Shown in pieces: positions 33,461 to 38,891 of a stretch of 38,891 nt of DNA. Both the position numbers and the translations under genes were made by a program. The stretch's first letter is position 1. Each line of letters begins with the position of its first letter. This stretch comes from an uncultured Clostridia bacterium (lineage in GTDB: Bacteria; Bacillota; Clostridia; UMGS1810): assembly GCA_934500875.1 (NCBI GenBank), contig CAKSTL010000016.1, positions 1 through 38,891 of the forward strand. The letters run 5' to 3'. The notes beneath the pieces were generated by a model, which saw only the letters and a list, made by a program, of their open reading frames with translations, did not search any database and was not told the origin of the DNA.

Positions 33461-34586
33461 ATGATTGAACTTGAGCAGCTTAAAATCGAGCTTTCAGCTT
33501 TAAGTGACAGCATTAAGAATTTGAGGGATTCACTTTGACGTTTCCGGCGCACAAAAACAGATAGATGAGCTGGAAAAAGAAACAATGGTCGAAGGTTTTT
33601 GGGACGATTTGGAAAAAAGCCAGAAAATCCTGAAAAAATCAAAGGCGCTCAAAAATAAAGTGGACAGCTACGAAAGCCTTAAAAACGAATACGACGATAC
33701 GCTCACAATGGTTGAAATGGCAATAGAGGAGGACGACGAAAGCGTGTATCCCGAGCTTAACAGCTCGTTTTCAAACATAAAAGAGCGGCTCGAAAATCTT
33801 ACGCTCGAAACCCTTCTTTCGGGTCCGTATGACAAAAACAACGCAATCGTAACCCTCCATGCCGGCGCAGGCGGAACAGAGGCGCAGGACTGGGTTGAAA
33901 TGCTTTTGCGTATGTATACACGCTATGCCGAAAGACGTGAATTTTCGGTAGAAACGCTTGATTATTTAGCCGGCGAAGAAGCAGGCGTAAAAAGCGTTAC
34001 AATCCTTATTTCGGGGCTTAACGCATACGGATATTTAAAGGCGGAAAAAGGAATCCACCGCCTTGTGCGCATTTCTCCGTTTGACGCATCCGGCAGACGG
34101 CACACATCATTTGCCTCGGTTGAGGTTATGCCCGAAATCGAGGACGATTTGGAAATTGAAATCAATCCCGACGATTTGAGGGTTGATACCTACCGTTCAA
34201 GCGGCGCAGGCGGTCAGCACATCAACAAAACCGACTCTGCAATACGAATTACGCATATCCCGACGGGAATTGTGGTGTCGTGCCAGAACGAAAGGTCGCA
34301 GCACAAAAACCGTGAAACGGCTATGAAAATGCTCAAATCCAAGCTTATCGAAATAAAGGAAAGAGAGCATATGGAAAAAATTGAGGACATCAAGGGTGTG
34401 CAAAAGGATATCGCCTGGGGCAGCCAGATACGTTCGTATGTTTTTCATCCTTACAACCTTGTAAAAGACCACAGAACGGGCTACGAAATGGGTAATATCG
34501 GCGCTGTTATGGACGGCGATTTGGACGGATTTATAAATGAATATTTAAAACAGTCCAATCTCGGAACTATAAATACGAAGGAGTAA
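33461..34586 (+). CDS. prfB: Peptide chain release factor 2, with programmed +1 frameshift
   Basis: RF2 recognises UGA and UAA. The gene is read in two frames: 25 codons from ATG 33461 end at CTT-TGA-C (33533-33539), and a +1 shift continues from 33537 to give 374 residues. An AGGGA Shine-Dalgarno-like element sits just before the slip site at the classical distance. After the shift the tripeptide SPF falls at 205-207 and GGQ at 250-252, the same numbering as in E. coli, which confirms both the start and the shift. UGA as the in-frame stop means RF2 regulates its own synthesis. A GGGAG site precedes the ATG. Confidence 0.97.
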
Positions 34587-34591
34587 AAGTT

Positions 34592-35746
34592 ATGAAAATC
34601 AACAAAAATTTTATTTCGGGTGTGCTTGCCGGCGCACTCATTGCAGCAGCACCTGCGCTTGCGGACGGCGTAAAACAGCTTATCGAGGCAGAGCTTAATA
34701 CCGTTAACATCACCGTTGACGGCGTTAAGGTTGACGGCGAAAATATTCTTTACAATGACAAAACGTATGTTCCGCTCAGAAAAATTGCCGAAATGCTCGG
34801 CAAGGACGTTTCGTGGGATGAAGCTACAAACACGGCGGATATCGCAGACAGCCACGAAAAGGGATTTGACGGCGAAACAGTGGGAAAAATCGGGGATTAC
34901 GAGGTGAAAAAAGGCGAGCTTGATATGTATATATCGCTTGCAAAGGCGCAGGATAGTTCCGTTTCGGACGAGGACGCAAAAAAGACTGCCGAAGAAAACA
35001 TAGCATACGACAGAGCGCTTGTCCTGCTTGCGGGCGAGAACGGCATTGAGGCGGGCGAAGAATTTGAAAATTCGTATGCAAGCTACATAAAAAGTATGAA
35101 CGAGCAGTATCAGGCGCAGGGCGGTGCGGAAAATTCGTTCACGCAGCTTCTCAATGCGCTCGGATACACCGACGAATCGTATAAGCACGTGCAGAAAATT
35201 GCGTACATCAAATCTAAGCTGATTGCAAAAAACGCTGCGCTTTATTCTCCCAAGGGCGACGAGGTTTCAAAATACTACGGCGACAACAAGGAGCAGTTCA
35301 AATATGACGGTCTGAAGGCAAAACACATTCTGTTTTCAACCGTTAATGCGGACGGCACTTCAATGAGCGACGCTGAGATTAAAAAAGTTGAGGAAAAAGC
35401 GTATGAGGTTTATAACAAAATCAAAAACGGCGGCGATTTTGACACTCTTATGAATCAGTACAGCGCCGACCCGGGACTTGCGCAAAATCCCGACGGATAC
35501 GTGTTTACAAAGGGCGATATGGTAAAAGAGTTTGAGGAGGCTGCATACAAGCTGGGCGAAGGAAAGGTTTCAACGCCCGTTAAAACCGCATACGGCTACC
35601 ATATTATCAAGCTTGTCGAAAAAATAGACTATCTCAGCCTGTCCGATTTGTCTGTTGAAAATTATATTACAGAGCAGATAAAAAGACAAAAACTCGATAA
35701 CGACGTTGCGCAGAAGCTTGAAACAATCAGCGTAAGCTGGAATTAA
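34592..35746 (+). CDS. PrsA-like peptidyl-prolyl isomerase with stalk domain
   Basis: A 384-residue exported foldase. An N-terminal hydrophobic signal or anchor (about 8-25, 'ISGVLAGALIAAAPALA') has no lipobox cysteine. A short copper-amine-oxidase-like stalk ('TYVPLRKIAEMLGKDVSWDEATNTADI', about 55-85) follows, then a SurA/PrsA-type helical chaperone part (about 100-220), and a parvulin domain ('LKAKHILFSTVNADG...FDTLMNQYSADPG...GYHIIKLVEKI', about 245-355). It probably helps fold exported proteins, fitting its place behind secA and prfB. It starts 5 bp after prfB with AAGGAG overlapping the prfB end. Confidence 0.9.
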   Translation: MKINKNFISGVLAGALIAAAPALADGVKQLIEAELNTVNITVDGVKVDGENILYNDKTYVPLRKIAEMLGKDVSWDEATNTADIADSHEKGFDGETVGKIGDYEVKKGELDMYISLAKAQDSSVSDEDAKKTAEENIAYDRALVLLAGENGIEAGEEFENSYASYIKSMNEQYQAQGGAENSFTQLLNALGYTDESYKHVQKIAYIKSKLIAKNAALYSPKGDEVSKYYGDNKEQFKYDGLKAKHILFSTVNADGTSMSDAEIKKVEEKAYEVYNKIKNGGDFDTLMNQYSADPGLAQNPDGYVFTKGDMVKEFEEAAYKLGEGKVSTPVKTAYGYHIIKLVEKIDYLSLSDLSVENYITEQIKRQKLDNDVAQKLETISVSWN

Positions 35747-35768
35747 CCGAAAATATACGTCAAAAACA

Positions 35769-35829
35769 CACTCCGGGGTTTGTGAGCCGCCCGTCTTGTG
35801 CAGGCTTTACAAAAACCGGGGTGATTTTT
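35769..35829 (+). terminator. Intrinsic terminator after the PrsA-like gene
   Basis: A 15-nt stem with two mismatches (arms 35769-35783 and 35809-35823, core CCGG/CCGG, CAC/GTG, TTTGT/ACAAA) and a 25-nt loop, followed by ATTTTTG. Confidence 0.75.
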
Positions 35830-35920
35830 GTATGCCGTCCGATAAGAAAACGTCGGGGTTAAAGCCGTGTTTTGCGGCACATCAAAAGTCAGCCGTGAGT
35901 GTTGCGGCTGATTATTTTTT
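35830..35920 (+). terminator. Second hairpin cluster and terminator before perR
   Basis: After the first terminator come CCGA...TCGG (about 35839-35855), GCCG...CGGC (about 35864-35878), and then a clean TCAGCCG / CGGCTGA stem (35889-35911) with TTATTTTTT. Two terminators in a row with hairpins between them could bracket a short unrecognised RNA, or simply be a double terminator. Confidence 0.6.
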
Positions 35921-35929
35921 GAAAAAACA

Positions 35930-35958
35930 TTGACATTTTTAGAAAAATATTATATAAT
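35930..35958 (+). promoter_or_regulatory. Consensus promoter of perR-rubrerythrin
   Basis: TTGACA (35930-35935), 17 bp, TATAAT (35953-35958): a perfect match, lying 43 bp before perR. Confidence 0.92.
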
Positions 35959-35960
35959 AA

Positions 35961-35975
35961 CAGTAACGATTACTG
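35961..35975 (+). promoter_or_regulatory. Probable PerR operator
   Basis: CAGTAAC-G-ATTACTG has the 7-1-7 inverted-repeat geometry of Fur/PerR boxes, with six of seven positions symmetric. It starts two bases after the -10 box and covers the expected start point. Binding would shut off perR and the downstream rubrerythrin gene until peroxide inactivates PerR. It differs from the Bacillus PerR box in the outer bases. Confidence 0.7.
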
Positions 35976-36000
35976 ATTTATATGATAAAGGGGTAAATTT

Positions 36001-36372
36001 ATGAAAAACACACGTTATTCCTTCCAAAGGGAGGTAATTTACAACAACGTTATGTCACGCAAGGATCACCCCACAGCAGAGCAGATTTATGAGGACGTAA
36101 AAAAAGAAATTCCCAATATCAGCCTCGGCACGGTTTACAGAAATTTAAATTTTCTTGCGGACGAGGGCAAAATTTTAAAGGTTGATTTGGAAAAATCCGT
36201 TTTTGACAGCACGCTTGAAGTTCACAATCATATGCTGTGCGAAAAGTGCCGCCGTGTTGTGGATGTTGATGTTGATTTTGATAAGGTGAATTTTTTTGAC
36301 AAAATCGGAAATATTATAACTAAGGCCGATATACGTTTTACCGGAATTTGCGCACAGTGCAAAGAAAAGTAA
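36001..36372 (+). CDS. perR: PerR-type peroxide-sensing repressor (Fur family)
   Basis: A 123-residue Fur-family regulator. The winged helix ('HPTAEQIYEDVKKEIPNISLGTVYRNLNFLADEGKI') is followed by the dimer and metal domain. The structural zinc cysteines are Cys80, Cys83, Cys117 and Cys120. The regulatory metal ligands of Bacillus PerR map to Asp69, His75, His77 and Asp88 with identical spacing, and His23 is close to the fifth. The aspartate at 88 favours PerR over Fur. It is slightly short at the N terminus compared with Bacillus PerR (145). It is encoded just before rubrerythrin, a known PerR target in Clostridia. Confidence 0.88.
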   Translation: MKNTRYSFQREVIYNNVMSRKDHPTAEQIYEDVKKEIPNISLGTVYRNLNFLADEGKILKVDLEKSVFDSTLEVHNHMLCEKCRRVVDVDVDFDKVNFFDKIGNIITKADIRFTGICAQCKEK

Positions 36373-36414
36373 ACGTTTCGTCGGACGCTTAAAAAATGAA
36401 AGGGGACAAAAATT

Positions 36415-36951
36415 ATGGACTTGAAAGGCTCTAAAACAGAGGCAAACCTGCGTGCGGCATTTGCCGGCGAAACGCAGGCGAGAACAAAGTACACATATTA
36501 TGCGTCGCAGGCGAAAAAGGACGGTTTTGAACAGATTGCAAGCATATTTGCCGAAACCGCCGAAAATGAAAAAGAGCACGCAAAAATTTGGTTTAAGCTT
36601 CTTAAAAAAGGTATGCCGAAAACGCTTGACAACTTAAAAGACGCTGCGGACGGCGAAAATTACGAATGGACGGATATGTATAAAAAATTTGCCGAGGAGG
36701 CACGCAGCGAGGGTTTTGACGAGATTGCGTCGCTTTTTGAAAAGGTTGGCGAAATTGAAAAGGAGCACGAGCAGAGGTATAAAAAGCTTATTGAAAATCT
36801 TGAAAACAACGAGGTTTTCAAAAAGAGCGGCAAGGTTATGTGGATTTGCCGAAACTGCGGACATTTGCACTACGGCGATTCTGCGCCCGAAGTTTGTCCT
36901 GTTTGCAGCCATCCCAAGTCGTTTTTTGAATTAAAGAGCGAAAATTATTAA
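36415..36951 (+). CDS. rbr: Rubrerythrin
   Basis: A 178-residue peroxide-reducing enzyme. The ferritin-like di-iron domain (about 1-135) has the paired 'GETQARTKYTYYA', 'ETAENEKEHAKIW' and 'GEIEKEHEQRY' glutamate/histidine motifs. A rubredoxin-like domain follows (about 142-175, Cys pairs in 'WICRNCG' and 'CPVCSHP'). It removes hydrogen peroxide in anaerobes using electrons from rubredoxin/NADH. It follows perR by 42 bp with AAAGGGG upstream and no promoter of its own seen, so it is probably under the PerR box. Confidence 0.97.
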   Translation: MDLKGSKTEANLRAAFAGETQARTKYTYYASQAKKDGFEQIASIFAETAENEKEHAKIWFKLLKKGMPKTLDNLKDAADGENYEWTDMYKKFAEEARSEGFDEIASLFEKVGEIEKEHEQRYKKLIENLENNEVFKKSGKVMWICRNCGHLHYGDSAPEVCPVCSHPKSFFELKSENY

Positions 36952-36974
36952 AACAGTCAGACCGCAAAAAACGG

Positions 36975-37048
36975 CTAAAATTATTCAAACTGCAAAAATT
37001 ATCAGAATAACAAAAATTATTCAAACTTAAAAAATTATCTGAACAGCA
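36975..37048 (+). repeat. Degenerate 17-19-bp tandem repeat
   Basis: About four imperfect copies of a unit like CAAAAATTATTCAAACT lie between the rubrerythrin stop and its terminator. They are A/T rich and untranslated. They probably arose by slippage. Confidence 0.55.
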
Positions 37049-37082
37049 AAAATGCGCTTTCCGATACGAAAGCGCATTTTTT
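37049..37082 (+). terminator. Terminator between rubrerythrin and the convergent secreted-protein gene
   Basis: A 13-bp perfect stem (AAAATGCGCTTTC / GAAAGCGCATTTT) with a 6-nt loop and T/A flanks, usable on both strands. Confidence 0.93.
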
Positions 37083-37111
37083 ACGTCTTATTGTGAAAAA
37101 TTTTGCAAAAT

Positions 37112-38635
37112 TTAAATTCCGTATACAGCGTCGTCCTCAACGTCGTGGTCGCAGAATTTGTATTCGAAGCCGAGGCTGTAGTTTTTGTCAACAAAATTAA
37201 CATATACAGATTCGCCGAACCTGTCGGTAACACGGAACAAAAGCTTTGCCATTTCCTCTGAAAATACAATGCTGTCGCCGATTTCATATGCAGGTTTTGA
37301 AACCTCGTAAGCAACGCCGTCAAGATATACGGTGTTCTCGCCCGCCTTGAACGAAGCGGTCTTGTAAGAGCCGCATTCAACCCACTCGGGACGCATAATC
37401 GTAACGGTGCCGTTGTCGTAGGTTATGTCGCAGTCGTCAAATCCCATACCGAGTGCAACCGCCCTGAACTGAGGATAAAATTCGCCGTCTATAACCACAG
37501 GAAGCCCCTCGCAGTAAGCGTGACCCCAGCCGAAGTGCCAACACTCGTTATCACCCGCAGGATATTCCGGATATGTCGGGAAAAGGTTTTCAAAATTAAC
37601 CGAATTTTCCTCTGTAAGAGCAGGTAAATCAACTTTAACATTGCTTAATTTTGTAACGTCGGTGGTAATGCTGAGCGTAAAATCCAAAATTCCGTCGTCT
37701 TTGTTAAACTGCGAAACGTCTGCACCCAAAATGCCTGCAATGTCAAAAATATTTACGCATACGTTTGCGGTGATGTCCGCTTTTTTGATGTAATCGCTGC
37801 CGTCACACTCAATGCGCATAACAATTCCGCCGTCGCCGAGGATTTTAATGCCCTCCAAAGCATCCAAAGCCATAAGAACGTCGGGGATAACCTCATTGTA
37901 ATATTCGTCAAATTCCTCTTTTGTCATATAATTGTTGCTCACCATAAAGCTTTCGGCAAAGTTTGAAACGTTTGTAACGCTCTCGTTTATAATCGCCTTA
38001 AGCGCCTTGTCGTCAATTTTTATAACGTAGTTTCTGCCGCTCCTTTTAATGTCGGCATGCTCTATAAGAAGGTCGGTGTATGAGCTTTTTATGCTGTCCA
38101 TAAAATCCTTGGTCATAATTTTTGCCATAACCGAGGCAAAAACGTCTGCATATTCGCCGCCCGACTGCTTAACCAAATCAAGCACGTCGTAAGTTATATA
38201 TTTGTTGAACATAGGGTGATTCTGCACCATTTTAAACACCGGCTTTGCAGCGTCCGAAAAATCGTATTCAAGCCATACGTCAGTGTTCGTGTCTGCAGTA
38301 AGCGTAAGATTTTTGTTGACGACAAACGGAAAAACGCTCTTTCCGCCGGCATAAATTTTGCCGCTTCTGTAGTCGGGCGAAATATCCGCTTTTCCCATAA
38401 TCGTGCTTTCCGAGTCAAAAAGACCCGATACAAGCGATTTTGTGTCAACAAAGTTTGAAATGCCCGGAATAACGCTTTCAAGGTCAAAATTTATGTCCCT
38501 GTTAAGCTTTGCCGAGTATGTAACCGTTTCTTCGTAAGTAAAATAATCCTTGTCAAACGGCGGCAGCTCGGACGCAAAAACGCTCATCTGCACAAGCATA
38601 ACAAGAGTTAAAATACCTGCAAAAAGTTTTTTCAT
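37112..38635 (-). CDS. Large secreted protein with C-terminal stalk-like domain
   Basis: A 507-residue exported protein of unknown function. The signal peptide MKKLFAGILTLVMLVQMSVFA is cleaved near residue 21. The long middle region (about 25-370) alternates beta-prone and helical stretches without a motif I know. The C-terminal part (about 385-500) resembles a diverged copper-amine-oxidase stalk domain ('PVVIDGEFYPQFRAVALGMGFDDCDITYDNGTVTI'). I start it at ATG 38635, behind AATGGAG. The frame is open 33 bp further, into the repeat. Its ribosome-binding site and leader are supplied entirely by the ~180-bp structured repeat. Confidence 0.85.
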   Translation of the reverse strand: MKKLFAGILTLVMLVQMSVFASELPPFDKDYFTYEETVTYSAKLNRDINFDLESVIPGISNFVDTKSLVSGLFDSESTIMGKADISPDYRSGKIYAGGKSVFPFVVNKNLTLTADTNTDVWLEYDFSDAAKPVFKMVQNHPMFNKYITYDVLDLVKQSGGEYADVFASVMAKIMTKDFMDSIKSSYTDLLIEHADIKRSGRNYVIKIDDKALKAIINESVTNVSNFAESFMVSNNYMTKEEFDEYYNEVIPDVLMALDALEGIKILGDGGIVMRIECDGSDYIKKADITANVCVNIFDIAGILGADVSQFNKDDGILDFTLSITTDVTKLSNVKVDLPALTEENSVNFENLFPTYPEYPAGDNECWHFGWGHAYCEGLPVVIDGEFYPQFRAVALGMGFDDCDITYDNGTVTIMRPEWVECGSYKTASFKAGENTVYLDGVAYEVSKPAYEIGDSIVFSEEMAKLLFRVTDRFGESVYVNFVDKNYSLGFEYKFCDHDVEDDAVYGI

Positions 38636-38640
38636 AAAAA

Positions 38641-38817
38641 TCTCCATTCCGCCGCCATACGTCGGCATAAATATTAATTTAAATTTCTCTTATCCGTATG
38701 GCAAGGAATGATAAGAGATTTTTACGCCCATGTGCGTTTTTTGCGACAGCAAAAAAATTCGCACGGGCACTTAAATCCTGCCGGAGGCTTTAACGGGAAA
38801 GTTTCTTTCACGTTAAA
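38641..38817 (-). repeat. Structured ~180-bp repeat before the secreted-protein gene
   Basis: A 177-bp unit of the same family as 6458-6902, in the same orientation relative to its gene. Hairpins A, B and C are kept. The loop GCCATACG (38702-38695) again matches CGTATGGC (38661-38654) perfectly. GGAG at 38646-38643 is the Shine-Dalgarno of the secreted protein. Differences from the spoVAE copies fall largely in loops (loop A GGGA-type to GAAA-type; variable half of loop C) and in linkers. Confidence 0.9.
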
Positions 38818-38891
38818 TCTCCATTCCGCCGCCATACGTCGGCATAAATATTAATTTAAATTTCTCTTATCCGTATGGCAAGGAATGATAA
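38818..38891 (-). repeat. Second repeat copy, cut by the window end
   Basis: The first 74 bp of a further direct copy, nearly identical to 38641-38714. The array therefore continues beyond the window. Confidence 0.88.

Noticed and set aside
33461..33600. prfB as a pseudogene or sequencing error
   Set aside because: The break is exactly the known CTT-TGA-C slip site with a Shine-Dalgarno-like element, at the expected codon.

Overview
The window comes from a spore-forming, anaerobic member of the Clostridia (Bacillota). This rests on a spoVAC-spoVAD-spoVAE cluster, a WalRK two-component system with YycH/YycI-like partners, a CtsR/McsA/ClpC stress operon, a secA-prfB pair, a PerR-rubrerythrin pair, an Etf-linked lactate dehydrogenase, and several secreted proteins with copper-amine-oxidase-like 'stalk' domains. 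Housekeeping gene order is largely conserved, so most of the window is ordinary core chromosome. No tRNA, rRNA, phage, transposase or CRISPR array was seen.

Layout. 1-6000 (minus): walR, walK, an unknown secreted protein, yycH-like, yycI-like, ybaB. 6090-8510 (minus): spoVAC, spoVAD, spoVAE, preceded by a candidate 39-residue membrane protein; the gap between spoVAD and spoVAE is filled by a tandem array of ~180-bp structured repeats. 8640-12330 (plus): ctsR, mcsA, clpC behind a consensus promoter and a CtsR box, with no mcsB. 12430-14700 (minus): an acyl-CoA synthetase and an XRE-cupin regulator. 14800-17700 (minus): ylxM, ffh, rpsP, khpA, rimM. 17700-20700 (minus): ilvB, ilvN, trmD. 20700-25470 (plus): nadE, an Ldh2-family dehydrogenase, a candidate structured RNA with its own promoter and terminator, and a secreted stalk-domain protein. 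25500-28900 (minus): etfB-etfA-lctD, a probable electron-bifurcating lactate dehydrogenase. 29100-30460 (minus): an RlmD-type rRNA methyltransferase. 30570-37000 (plus): secA, prfB (programmed +1 frameshift), a PrsA-like foldase, perR, rubrerythrin. 37100-38635 (minus): a large secreted protein, again preceded by the same ~180-bp repeat.

The most notable unexplained signal is the repeat family at 6458-6902 and 38641-38891. Read on the minus strand, each full unit can form three hairpins. The loop of the third is complementary over 8 nt to a segment just upstream of a Shine-Dalgarno sequence, and in both arrays the last unit abuts the start codon of a gene (spoVAE; a secreted protein). Two substitutions between copies leave G-U pairs on the minus-strand RNA but would be A-C mismatches on the other strand. 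A 17-bp piece of the same module is the ribosome-binding site of khpA. The second unexplained element is a rod-like fold at 24150-24296 closed by a perfect 15-bp inverted repeat, with a promoter before it and an intrinsic terminator after it. It could be a small RNA (6S-like in outline) or a fold-back element.

All assignments come from reading the sequence and recalling family features. No database search or structure computation was run.
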